Origin: Vibrio sp. FE10
GTDB taxonomy: Bacteria; Pseudomonadota; Gammaproteobacteria; Enterobacterales; Vibrionaceae
Direction of reading: 5' to 3'
Length of the DNA: 64,000 nucleotides
NCBI RefSeq assembly: GCF_030297155.1
Contig: NZ_AP028068.1
Location: 1,550,001-1,614,000 of the forward strand
Of the stretch, positions 8,842 to 16,516 are shown piece by piece. The notes beneath the pieces are model-generated. The model ran no database searches. It saw nothing but the letters and a program-made list of their open reading frames with translations, and was not told the origin of the DNA. The first letter of the stretch is position 1. Every line of letters starts with the position of its first letter. Position numbers and translations under genes: made by a program.

Positions 8842-9313
8842 GTGTATGGAGATCTTTGGAGAGCGATTGTGAACTTGTCACATGCGATTGTGCGCTTTCA
8901 GATTGGCGCGGTAGCTTTGCCTTAGCACAGTGCTGAGCAACGGCTTGCCATGAGCGAGTGAGAGACTGAACTCCTTCTAGTTCACTAGAGACGACGTATG
9001 CCTGTTTTAACAAAACTTCAGAGACATCATAAGCAGTATTCATATGACTATTGAGCTGCACATTAAACCTTTCTTCATACTTCGCCCAAAGCTCAATGAT
9101 CTGTGTTTCGTTGAAGTGTTTAGATAGCAGTGTTTGTGATTCATAGGTTGAGAGAACTTGGTTGAATTCTTTGGTGTATTGGTTGTAGCGGCCTTCAAAT
9201 ACGAGTTGGCGATCCAACAGTGTTTGCCAGTTTTCACGATCGCAATGGCTTGCGACCGCGACATTGGCAATCAAAGGTATACTCATAATGATAACCTTTA
9301 CCCAAAAACGCAT
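8738..9313 (-). CDS. Hypothetical periplasmic helical protein
   Basis: 191 residues with a Sec signal ending near VAVASHC (residues 18-24). The mature protein is helical with a likely Cys pair (Cys24 and the Cys in AVAQHCAKAK) and a basic Ser/Gln-rich C-terminal part. Not recognised. It is divergent from the SH3-domain membrane protein at 9419, about 100 bp away. The 3' end overlaps a short antisense ORF. Confidence 0.65.
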   Translation of the reverse strand: MRFWVKVIIMSIPLIANVAVASHCDRENWQTLLDRQLVFEGRYNQYTKEFNQVLSTYESQTLLSKHFNETQIIELWAKYEERFNVQLNSHMNTAYDVSEVLLKQAYVVSSELEGVQSLTRSWQAVAQHCAKAKLPRQSESAQSHVTSSQSLSKDLHTLSDKFRQLSSKYRKEANMIDEARHTKAPINDASN

Positions 9314-9418
9314 GACTTTCCTCTAGTTACCGTGCTCTCAATAGAGAGTATAGATGAGTGGCAGCATGAGTTGATGTACACTTCATGTATACCTAAAACG
9401 GAAGAGCTGGTGGATTTG

Positions 9419-10087
9419 ATGAAAAAAGCGCTGATCGCTTTACTTGTATTGTTAATATTGGGCGGAGGAGGAGCGGCGTACTACTTCTTTGTTATGAAAA
9501 AGGCCCCAACACCAGCAGAGAAAACCGAAGAGTCCGTTGAAGAAGTTACTCAGCCTGAAGCTGATTTAAAACCGGTTATGGAGCTTAAACCTGAGCCAGA
9601 ACAGACAGAGTTCTATGTTTTGGATAGAAAGCTTGAAGTGGTAGAACAGCCGGAAATTGATGGCTTGATAACCGATTACCTCTACAAAGGTGAAAAAGTC
9701 GAAGTACTTGAAAAACAAGGTGAGTGGGCTCGTATCTCAGATTACATCGTTCTAAAAGAAGGCGGGCCACAGACAGCCGAATGGGTTTCGATGTCTGGCC
9801 TATCTAATGATGAAGTGATTATTTCCGAGAAAGAAAGCATAGAGATATTGGATTCATATCTGGTTAAATCCGACGATCTTAAGATCCATAAAGAGAAGTT
9901 CCGCAATACGGTTGCAGAGCTGATCTCTGATGGTGAATGTGACCCAAGTGACTTCGAGGAATTAGGTGGTTGGGTGAAATCGGTGAAGTACAGTGACCGA
10001 GATGTCTATTTTATTTATTGCGGCGGACTATCGCTTGAAAATAAAATTTATTTAGATGTAAATACAAATGAAATATTTACTAAGTAG
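9419..10087 (+). CDS. Membrane-anchored SH3-domain protein
   Basis: 222 residues. The start is placed at ATG 9419, where a short positive N-terminus leads straight into a membrane helix (ALIALLVLLILGGGGAAYYF). The longer reading frame from 9158 lacks a ribosome site and would bury this anchor. A Pro/Glu-rich linker follows, then a bacterial SH3-like domain at about 60-125 (VLDRKLEVVEQP ... GEKVEVLEKQGEWARIS ... EWVSMSGLS), then a C-terminal domain of about 90 residues with two Cys. SH3-like domains of this kind often bind cell wall. The C-terminal part is unknown. Confidence 0.7.
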   Translation: MKKALIALLVLLILGGGGAAYYFFVMKKAPTPAEKTEESVEEVTQPEADLKPVMELKPEPEQTEFYVLDRKLEVVEQPEIDGLITDYLYKGEKVEVLEKQGEWARISDYIVLKEGGPQTAEWVSMSGLSNDEVIISEKESIEILDSYLVKSDDLKIHKEKFRNTVAELISDGECDPSDFEELGGWVKSVKYSDRDVYFIYCGGLSLENKIYLDVNTNEIFTK

Positions 10088-10155
10088 GATCCACTTCGCT
10101 ATTAATATCAGATATGTTAATAGCGATTAGCCTTTCTATTTATTGATTTATATCG

Positions 10156-10186
10156 AAAGCCCACTCTCTTGAGAGTGGGCTTTTTT
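10156..10186 (+). terminator. Rho-independent terminator
   Basis: AAGCCCACTC with its complement GAGTGGGCTT and a TTTTTT run, about 70 bp after the SH3-protein gene. Confidence 0.88.
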
Positions 10187-10671
10187 ATTGCCTATGCACT
10201 TTTACTCATCGAGTCAGAATGTTAGCTAGTGTGACTTTAATATTTAATTATATTGAATTTTATATAGAAATACCTCGATAGATTTATTAATAGGAAATAG
10301 CAATCTCTATATTATTCCTACGATCGATTGTTTACTTTTTCAATATTGCATTCTCATTGAAACACGTTAAGTCGTGTCATTTTATTTAAAGTAAACAAAG
10401 GCTTATCGGTTTGGTGGTATAATTGAAGTTAAATAAAGCCTATTAATATCAGTCATTTACTGTAGTTTACATAATCGCAACATTTCATGGATTTTGGGAG
10501 GTAAGTCAGATTTTTAGCCATAACATGAAAATATTTTTTATTTGTAATAATACTTTTTGATTTTGAGATGTAGGGTTTAATTAAAGCAAAACGTAAAGTT
10601 TAATTATCGACTAAGACATTATCTTATTAACATCATTGTTATTTAATTGCTTGTAAGGGATGGAAACATTA
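10187..10671. other. AT-rich promoter region of the pha operon
   Basis: 485 bp with no ORF of note, very AT-rich and with many T and A tracts. It must hold the phaB promoter. AAGGGATGGA at the right end is the ribosome site for phaB. No operator was recognised with confidence. Confidence 0.5.
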
Positions 10672-11412
10672 ATGAAAAAGCTTGCTTTAATTACAGGATC
10701 GAAAGGCGGTATCGGCTCAGCAATTTCTTCTAAATTAGTCGCGGATGGCTATCGTGTTATCGCGACCTATTTTACTGGGAATTACCAGTGCGCACTAGAT
10801 TGGTTTAACGAAAAACAATTTACTGAAGATCAAGTGAGATTGTTTGAATTAGATGTCACCAACACCGCTGAATGTGCACAGAGCTTAAGCAAGTTGTTAG
10901 AAGAAGAAGGCACGGTGGATGTTTTGGTTAACAACGCGGGTATTACTCGTGACAGCGTCTTCAAAAAGATGAATGCCGAAGCTTGGAAAGAGGTGATTGA
11001 GACTAACCTCAACAGCCTTTTCAATGTGACACAGCCTCTGTTTGCTCCGATGTGTGAAAAGGGCAACTGCCGAGTCATCAACATTTCTTCAGTGAACGGT
11101 CTTAAAGGTCAGTTCGGACAGACCAATTATTCCGCAGCAAAGGCAGGAATGATTGGTTTTTCGAAAGCACTGGCTGCTGAAGGTGCGAGAAGTGGTGTGA
11201 CAGTAAACGTGGTTGCCCCTGGTTATACCGGCACGCCTATGGTTGAGCAAATGAAGCCTGAAGTCCTTGATTCGATTAAAAACCAAATCCCAATGAAACG
11301 TTTAGCGACGCCTGTAGAAATTGCAGACGCAGTGGGCTTTTTAGCGAGTGAATCTGGTGCGTACATTACAGGCGAAACACTGTCTGTGAATGGCGGCTTG
11401 TACATGCACTAA
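10672..11412 (+). CDS. phaB: Acetoacetyl-CoA reductase PhaB
   Basis: 246 residues, the usual PhaB size. It is a short-chain dehydrogenase: cofactor motif TGSKGGIG near the start, NNAG at about 87-90, catalytic Ser in NISSVNG and the YSAAKAG Tyr-Lys pair. It reduces acetoacetyl-CoA to (R)-3-hydroxybutyryl-CoA with NADPH, the second step of polyhydroxybutyrate synthesis. The start at 10672 (MKKLAL) is preferred because AAGGGATGGA lies 7-8 bases upstream; the in-frame ATG at 10660 overlaps that site. First gene of phaB-phaA-phaP-phaC. Confidence 0.93.
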   Translation: MKKLALITGSKGGIGSAISSKLVADGYRVIATYFTGNYQCALDWFNEKQFTEDQVRLFELDVTNTAECAQSLSKLLEEEGTVDVLVNNAGITRDSVFKKMNAEAWKEVIETNLNSLFNVTQPLFAPMCEKGNCRVINISSVNGLKGQFGQTNYSAAKAGMIGFSKALAAEGARSGVTVNVVAPGYTGTPMVEQMKPEVLDSIKNQIPMKRLATPVEIADAVGFLASESGAYITGETLSVNGGLYMH

Positions 11413-11435
11413 TAAGTGAAACTTAAAGGGATTGA

Positions 11436-12650
11436 ATGATGGAAAAGGTATTTATTGTTGCTGCAAAGCGCACACCTATTGGTGCATTTACAGGGTCGTT
11501 AAAAAACATCACTGCCGGTGAACTAGCGGGCGTCGCAATTAAAGGGGCGTTGGAGTCTGCAGATGTTCCATTAAACGTGATTGACGAAGTGATAGTTGGG
11601 AACGTGATTTCAGCGGGACAAGGAATGGGCGTTGCTCGTCAAGCTTCTCTTTACGCTGGCCTTGCTGAAGAAGTCCCGGCTTATGGCGTCAACATGATCT
11701 GCGGCAGCGGTATGAAATCGGTGATGGACGCGGCGGCTCACATTAAAGCAAAAGACGCTGAAGTCGTTGTTGCAGCGGGTGTTGAGGTGATGTCTCAGAT
11801 TCCTTTTATTGTGCCACCGAATATTCGCAATGGTCACAAGATGGGTGACATCTCAATGAAAGACTTGCTGGTGGGTGATGGGTTAACAGACGCGTTCAAT
11901 CATTATCACATGGGGATGACGGCTGAAAACATCGCCAACGCGTTAAATATTTCGCGTCTCGCACAAGATAACTACGCGTTAGAAAGCCAGCAGAAAGCGG
12001 TAGCCGCAATCGAAGCGGGTAAATTCAAAGGACAAATAGTCCCTGTAGAAATTAAACAGCGCAAACAAACGCTGACGTTCGATACTGATGAATACCCTAA
12101 GTCTGATGCGACGTTTGATGGCTTGCAAAAGCTCCGTCCGGCATTCGACCGAGAAGGAACTGTTACCGCTGGAAATGCGTCAGGCATCAATGATGGCGCA
12201 AGTGCCATTATCTTAGCGTCTGAATCTGCGGTCGTGAAATACGGCCTGACACCACTGGTCGAGCTGAGTAGCTACGCGCAATCTGGTTTAGACCCGAAAA
12301 TTATGGGGTTAGGTCCAGTAGAAGCAGTATCTAAAGTGTTAGACAAAGCGGACTTAACTTTAGAAGAAGTTGAGCTATTTGAGCTAAATGAAGCGTTCGC
12401 TGCGCAGGCTTTAGGCGTGATGTACCAGTTGTCTGAACAACATGATCTGCCGCTCGAAGCGTTCAAATCTAAAGTCAATGTCAACGGTGGCGCTATTGCA
12501 CTTGGTCATCCTTTAGGGGCATCAGGTAACCGAATTATTGTTTCACTCATCCACGAAATGATCGAGCAACATACCAATTATGGTGTTGCTTCGCTTTGTG
12601 TGGGCGGGGGAATGGGAACCGCTGTTTTGCTGAAAGGTATCGAGGGTTAG
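11436..12650 (+). CDS. phaA: Acetyl-CoA C-acetyltransferase PhaA
   Basis: 404 residues, thiolase family. The nucleophilic Cys is in NMICGSGMKSV (about residue 89), the His is in GGAIALGHPLGASG and the second catalytic Cys in SLCVGGGMG. It joins two acetyl-CoA to acetoacetyl-CoA, the first step of PHB synthesis. It starts 23 bp after phaB with AAAGGG upstream; ATG codons at 11436 and 11439 are both possible. Biosynthetic rather than beta-oxidation use is inferred from the neighbours. Confidence 0.93.
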   Translation: MMEKVFIVAAKRTPIGAFTGSLKNITAGELAGVAIKGALESADVPLNVIDEVIVGNVISAGQGMGVARQASLYAGLAEEVPAYGVNMICGSGMKSVMDAAAHIKAKDAEVVVAAGVEVMSQIPFIVPPNIRNGHKMGDISMKDLLVGDGLTDAFNHYHMGMTAENIANALNISRLAQDNYALESQQKAVAAIEAGKFKGQIVPVEIKQRKQTLTFDTDEYPKSDATFDGLQKLRPAFDREGTVTAGNASGINDGASAIILASESAVVKYGLTPLVELSSYAQSGLDPKIMGLGPVEAVSKVLDKADLTLEEVELFELNEAFAAQALGVMYQLSEQHDLPLEAFKSKVNVNGGAIALGHPLGASGNRIIVSLIHEMIEQHTNYGVASLCVGGGMGTAVLLKGIEG

Positions 12651-12690
12651 ATCCCGAAGTGCCATAGACAAGCCAAATTGGTTTTTAAAG

Positions 12691-12746
12691 CTATTTTCTT
12701 ATTTAACTATTTCTTTATTAAGCTATTTCTTCACTAACTATGTATT
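12691..12746 (+). repeat. Short tandem repeat (about 16 bp, 3.5 copies) before phaP
   Basis: CTATTTTCTTATTTAA, CTATTTCTTTATTAAG, CTATTTCTTCACTAA and a partial CTATGTATT follow head to tail at 12691, 12707, 12723 and 12738. They fill the phaA-phaP gap just ahead of the phaP ribosome site. Copy number could vary between strains, and the element may affect phaP expression. Confidence 0.7.
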
Positions 12747-12761
12747 CACCAGGAGTTACTT

Positions 12762-13109
12762 ATGTACACGGATATTTTCAAAACAATCACAGACCAAACT
12801 GAAAAGCAGTTCGAACCGTACTTGAAATTCAATAAGTTGGTTGCAAAGAACGTTCAAACAATGACTGAACTTCAAATGAATGCGTTGCAGACTTATACCG
12901 ATATGGGTCTTGCACAAATGAAAGCAGTAAGTGAAATCAAAGACGTAAATAGTCTTACAGCTTTTAACGGCCAGCAACTAACGGCACTTACTCAATTGTC
13001 TCAACAGATGATGAGTGATAGCTCAAAAATGCAAGCTGCTGCAAAAGAGTTCAAAGAAGATGTTGAAACACTAACAACTGAAAACTTGAAAACAGTTACA
13101 CCTGCATAA
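12762..13109 (+). CDS. phaP: Phasin PhaP
   Basis: 115 residues, helical and amphipathic with repeated Gln/Met/Ala, typical of the Phasin_2 family (FEPYLKFNKLVAKNVQTMTE, then ELQMNALQTYTDMGLAQMK). Phasins coat PHB granules and control granule number. AGGAG lies six bases upstream of ATG. It sits between phaA and phaC, as in other vibrios. A granule protein is usually made in large amounts, and the 111-bp gap upstream may hold its own promoter. Confidence 0.88.
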   Translation: MYTDIFKTITDQTEKQFEPYLKFNKLVAKNVQTMTELQMNALQTYTDMGLAQMKAVSEIKDVNSLTAFNGQQLTALTQLSQQMMSDSSKMQAAAKEFKEDVETLTTENLKTVTPA

Positions 13110-13184
13110 AATTAGTCGCCATCGAGTTGGTACAGGTTGACCTGTGCCGCTTGGTGGCGATTTTCCGATTATTGGAGTCATGTT

Positions 13185-15011
13185 ATGTTTCAACACTTCT
13201 TTTCGGACTACCTTGTTAAGCTTCAACAAACGAACCAGCAATGGTGGGAAAATTTTGAACAAAACAAGGAAGCCGCGCAATCTCCCCTAAATAAAGCGAT
13301 GCAAGAATTGAATTTTGATGATGCATCGAAAATTTTTGAGCAAGCCGCAAACCAACCAGCCGTTCTACTTCAGCTGCAATCCCAATGGTGGGAACAGCAA
13401 CTGAAAATCTGGCAAAACGCAGCACTGATGGGTAACACCGAGAGCGTTATCGCTGAAGATCGAGGCGACAAGCGTTTTATCGATGATGCATGGAAGAACG
13501 ACCCTTTCTATAGCTTCATCAAGCAATCTTACTTGCTGTTTAGTAAAAGCTATATCGATACCATCAACTCGATTGAGGGCATTGACGAGAAAACCAAAGA
13601 GCGTGTTGCGTTCTTTTCACGTCAGGCAATCAATGCAATGTCCCCAAGCAACTTTATCGCGACCAATCCAGAGCTGATGAAACTGACTCTTGAGAGAAAT
13701 GGCGAGAACCTTCTTGATGGGTTAGAGCAGTTGCAAGCGGACGTGGAAGCGAGTGCCGACATCCTTAAGATCCGCATGACCAACAATAATGCATTCCGAT
13801 TGGGTGTGGATGTTGCGAATACAGAAGGTGATGTTGTCTTTCAAAATGATTTGTTTGAATTGATTCAGTATCACCCGAAGACACCACAAGTCAATGCGAC
13901 ACCATTGTTGATCGTTCCGCCGTTTATCAATAAGTACTACATTCTCGACCTTCGTGAAAAGAACTCGATGGTGCGTTGGTTGCTTGAGCAAGGGCATAGC
14001 GTATTTATGATGTCTTGGCGCAATCCGGGTGAAGCGCAGAAAGACCAAGAATTCGGTGACTATGTCACGGAAGGGGTTGTTAAGGCGGTTACCGCTATTG
14101 AAGACATTACAGGTAAAGAGCAAATCAACGCGGCAGGTTACTGCATTGGTGGTACGGTACTCGCTTCTACGGTGGCTTACTATGCAGCTAAGCGTATGAA
14201 GAAGCGCATCAAAACGGCAACCTTCTTTACCTCGTTATTAGATTTCTCTCAGCCGGGTGAGGTTGGGGCGTACATCAATGAGACGATAATCGACGCGATT
14301 GAGAAACAGAACGACGCGAAAGGTTACATGGATGGTCGCTCGTTGAGCGTGACGTTCAGTTTGCTTCGAGAGAACAGCTTGTACTGGAACTATTACATTG
14401 ATAACTACCTCAAAGGCAGCAGCCCGATGGAGTTCGATCTGTTGTACTGGAACAGTGATAGCACTAACGTGGCGGCTAAATGCCATAACTTCTTGCTGCG
14501 AGAGCTCTACCTTGAAAACAAACTGGTTCAAGACAAAGGCGTGAAAGTAGGCGGTGTTTGGATTGATTTGAATAAGATCAAAATTCCTAGCTACTTTATC
14601 TCGGCCAAAGAAGACCATATTGCTTTGTGGCAAGGGACTTACCGTGGAGCATTGAACACGGGTGGCAACAAAACGTTTGTTCTGGGTGAGTCGGGTCATA
14701 TCGCAGGTATTGTTAACCATCCAGAGAAAAAGAAATACGGCTACTGGTTGAACGATAACCTAGACGACTCTGCGGATGAATGGCTAAACAACGCAAGCCA
14801 TAATGAAGGGTCATGGTGGACACACTGGGATCAATGGTTACAAGGCTTTGAAGCTGACGAGAAAATCGAACCTTTCAATCAAGGTTCAGAGCTTCACCCT
14901 GTGATTGGTAAGGCACCGGGTAACTATGTAAAACAGGTGCTGCCGATTGTTGATAAGGAAGCTGTCGATAAAGAGAACGTCGATCCAGAAGCTTCAGAAA
15001 ATCAAGCTTAA
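13185..15011 (+). CDS. phaC: Class I poly(3-hydroxyalkanoate) synthase PhaC
   Basis: 608 residues. The start at ATG 13185 (MFQHFF) has GGAG seven bases upstream; the longer frame from 13137 lacks this. The alpha/beta-hydrolase core carries the catalytic triad Cys320 (GYCIGG), Asp477 (SAKEDHIALW) and His505 (GESGHIAGIVNHP), almost at the positions of the C. necator enzyme. It polymerises hydroxyacyl-CoA on granules. No phaE partner is present, which agrees with class I. The acidic C-terminal tail (VDKEAVDKENVDPEASE) is longer than usual. Confidence 0.95.
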   Translation: MFQHFFSDYLVKLQQTNQQWWENFEQNKEAAQSPLNKAMQELNFDDASKIFEQAANQPAVLLQLQSQWWEQQLKIWQNAALMGNTESVIAEDRGDKRFIDDAWKNDPFYSFIKQSYLLFSKSYIDTINSIEGIDEKTKERVAFFSRQAINAMSPSNFIATNPELMKLTLERNGENLLDGLEQLQADVEASADILKIRMTNNNAFRLGVDVANTEGDVVFQNDLFELIQYHPKTPQVNATPLLIVPPFINKYYILDLREKNSMVRWLLEQGHSVFMMSWRNPGEAQKDQEFGDYVTEGVVKAVTAIEDITGKEQINAAGYCIGGTVLASTVAYYAAKRMKKRIKTATFFTSLLDFSQPGEVGAYINETIIDAIEKQNDAKGYMDGRSLSVTFSLLRENSLYWNYYIDNYLKGSSPMEFDLLYWNSDSTNVAAKCHNFLLRELYLENKLVQDKGVKVGGVWIDLNKIKIPSYFISAKEDHIALWQGTYRGALNTGGNKTFVLGESGHIAGIVNHPEKKKYGYWLNDNLDDSADEWLNNASHNEGSWWTHWDQWLQGFEADEKIEPFNQGSELHPVIGKAPGNYVKQVLPIVDKEAVDKENVDPEASENQA

Positions 15012-15075
15012 CGTTTTGCCTCTTACTTAACAGTAGAAACAGCTTAACAGTAGAAATACGAAGCACCAGACAATA

Positions 15076-15104
15076 AAAAAGCCACTGAATTCAGTGGCTT
15101 TTTA
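15076..15104. terminator. Bidirectional terminator between pha and nap operons
   Basis: AAAAAGCCACTGAATTCAGTGGCTTTTT, perfectly symmetric, with T-runs on both strands. It ends phaC on the plus strand and the nap transcript on the minus strand. Confidence 0.9.
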
Positions 15105-15155
15105 GTGTCAACTCATCTCAAAAATAACTGGTATAAGTTGAAGCAATTTCGATTT

Positions 15156-15293
15156 CTAATCGATTTCTTTGTCTTTACCCATAGATAAAATCCAAAGAGA
15201 TACGGCTGCAACACCTGCGAAGCCACCAAGAATGATAACTGGCATAGCGCTGTAACCTAGGATATGCCAAATTACGTTCTCTAAAGTACTCAT
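15156..15293 (-). CDS. 45-residue single-span membrane protein (TIGR02808 type)
   Basis: Starts MSTLENVIWHILGYSAMP, then one membrane helix (VIILGGFAGVAAVSLWIL) and a charged tail MGKDKEID. It begins 11 bp after the napC stop, so it is the last gene of the nap operon. It fits the TIGR02808 family, which I recall as very small membrane proteins found beside periplasmic nitrate reductase genes in Vibrio and relatives. Function unknown. A NapE-like or NapC-assisting role is a guess from position. Confidence 0.82.
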   Translation of the reverse strand: MSTLENVIWHILGYSAMPVIILGGFAGVAAVSLWILSMGKDKEID

Positions 15294-15304
15294 TCAATAG
15301 CTCC

Positions 15305-15886
15305 TTATTGCCAGCCTTCAACACCGTGCATGTCTGGTAGTTTATGTGCGATACCTTTGTGGCAATCTACACACGTTTTTTCGCCAGAAGCCAGTGCTGT
15401 CGAGTGCTGTTTAGCACTACGTGGGCTTTGTTCAGAGAAATCCATGTAATCGAACTGGTGACAGTTACGACACTCAAGTGAATCGTTCTTTTTCAATCGA
15501 GCCCATTCGCGTTCCGCTAGGTGAGCACGACGTGCTTTGAACTTTTCTTCAGTATTGATGGTTTTCGCAATGAAGTGTGCATACAGCTCTTTCGATGCTT
15601 GAACCTTACGAACAATCTTATCTGTCCATTCATGAGGTACGTGACAGTCTGAACAGATAGCACGAACACCAGAGCGGTTAGAGTAGTGGATTGTTTCTTG
15701 GATTTCAGCAACGATAGGTGCGTGACAGCCAGAACAGAATTCTTCCGTGTTGGTTGCCTCCATACCCGTGTTGAATGCACCCCAGAACAGAAGACCACCA
15801 GAGAATCCCAAAAATAATACAACGCCTACCGCTGCTTTACTTGGGGTCGCTAGTCTTTTCCAAAACGCTTTAAGTAATTTTATCAT
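15305..15886 (-). CDS. napC: Tetraheme cytochrome c NapC
   Basis: 193 residues, NapC/NirT family. One N-terminal membrane anchor (about 18-38) is followed by four heme sites: CSGCH, CSDCH, CRNCH and CVDCH. It takes electrons from quinol in the inner membrane and hands them to NapB in the periplasm. Met in GMEATNTEEFC may act as a heme ligand, as in NapC relatives. It lies 29 bp after napB in the same transcript. Confidence 0.95.
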   Translation of the reverse strand: MIKLLKAFWKRLATPSKAAVGVVLFLGFSGGLLFWGAFNTGMEATNTEEFCSGCHAPIVAEIQETIHYSNRSGVRAICSDCHVPHEWTDKIVRKVQASKELYAHFIAKTINTEEKFKARRAHLAEREWARLKKNDSLECRNCHQFDYMDFSEQSPRSAKQHSTALASGEKTCVDCHKGIAHKLPDMHGVEGWQ

Positions 15887-15915
15887 GTATAGCCTCTCTT
15901 ACATTCCGGCTACGA

Positions 15916-16377
15916 TTAACGCAGTGAATCTACAGGTTTGAACTCGTTCTCAACCAATGGTTTAGCATTCGCTTGAGGAACGTGACACTGTAGACAGAAG
16001 TAACGACGAGGTGAAACGTCTGCTAGTACCGCATCTTCACGGTTCATGTAGTGCGTTACGCTCACTTTAGTTGCACCCATCTCTTTTGCGTTCTTCCAGC
16101 TGTGGCAAGAAAGACATTTGTTCGCGTTAAGAGATACTTCATAGCTACGAATTGTATGAGGAACCAGTGGTGGCTGGTATACATAGTCACTCTCGAGTAC
16201 TTGGTCACGAGGGAACTTTTTAAAGTCATCTGCTGGTCGAGTTGTTTCTAGTTCACTCACACCACGTAGAGACTCTACGCCACCAATGCCGCCTGGGTTA
16301 TCCAGCTCAGCTTCAGCTTGAACTGCACCAGCTAGCAAAAGACCAGCTGATAGTAGGGCAGTAATCAGTTTTTTCAT
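15916..16377 (-). CDS. napB: Diheme cytochrome c NapB
   Basis: 153 residues with a Sec signal ending near VQAEAE (20-25) and two heme sites, CLSCH and CLQCH. It is the small subunit that feeds electrons to NapA. The start is supported by GGAG before ATG. A short hairpin (GCCTTTAGGC) sits right before this ribosome site and may tune translation. It is separated from napA by an unusually long 139-bp gap containing two more hairpins. Confidence 0.95.
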   Translation of the reverse strand: MKKLITALLSAGLLLAGAVQAEAELDNPGGIGGVESLRGVSELETTRPADDFKKFPRDQVLESDYVYQPPLVPHTIRSYEVSLNANKCLSCHSWKNAKEMGATKVSVTHYMNREDAVLADVSPRRYFCLQCHVPQANAKPLVENEFKPVDSLR

Positions 16378-16412
16378 GTTAATTTCTCCGCCTAAAGGCT
16401 AATTCTTTGAGA

Positions 16413-16478
16413 GGACTACTTTTTTCAAACTTTATAGAAAGCAGTAGCCCAATATTAAATACGTAAGAACTCGGTTCT
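16413..16478 (-). other. Two hairpins in the napA-napB gap
   Basis: GGACTACT (16413-16420) pairs with AGTAGCCC (16443-16450, G-T pairs allowed). AGAAC/GTTCT (16466-16478) forms a small second stem. No T-run follows, so these look like mRNA stability or processing elements rather than terminators. They could set different levels of napFDA and napBC. Confidence 0.45.
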
Positions 16479-16516
16479 AAGTTTCTAAAATACTAATGTG
16501 TCAGTAATTCAGACGC

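Noticed and set aside
9158..9418. N-terminal extension of the SH3-domain protein
   Set aside because: No ribosome site, it overlaps the divergent gene, and it would bury the membrane anchor starting at 9419.
13137..13184. Longer PhaC start
   Set aside because: GGAG is correctly placed only for ATG 13185, which also gives the usual PhaC N-terminus.
13722..14720. Two long minus-strand frames opposite phaC
   Set aside because: Antisense to a clear gene with catalytic residues; no family pattern seen.
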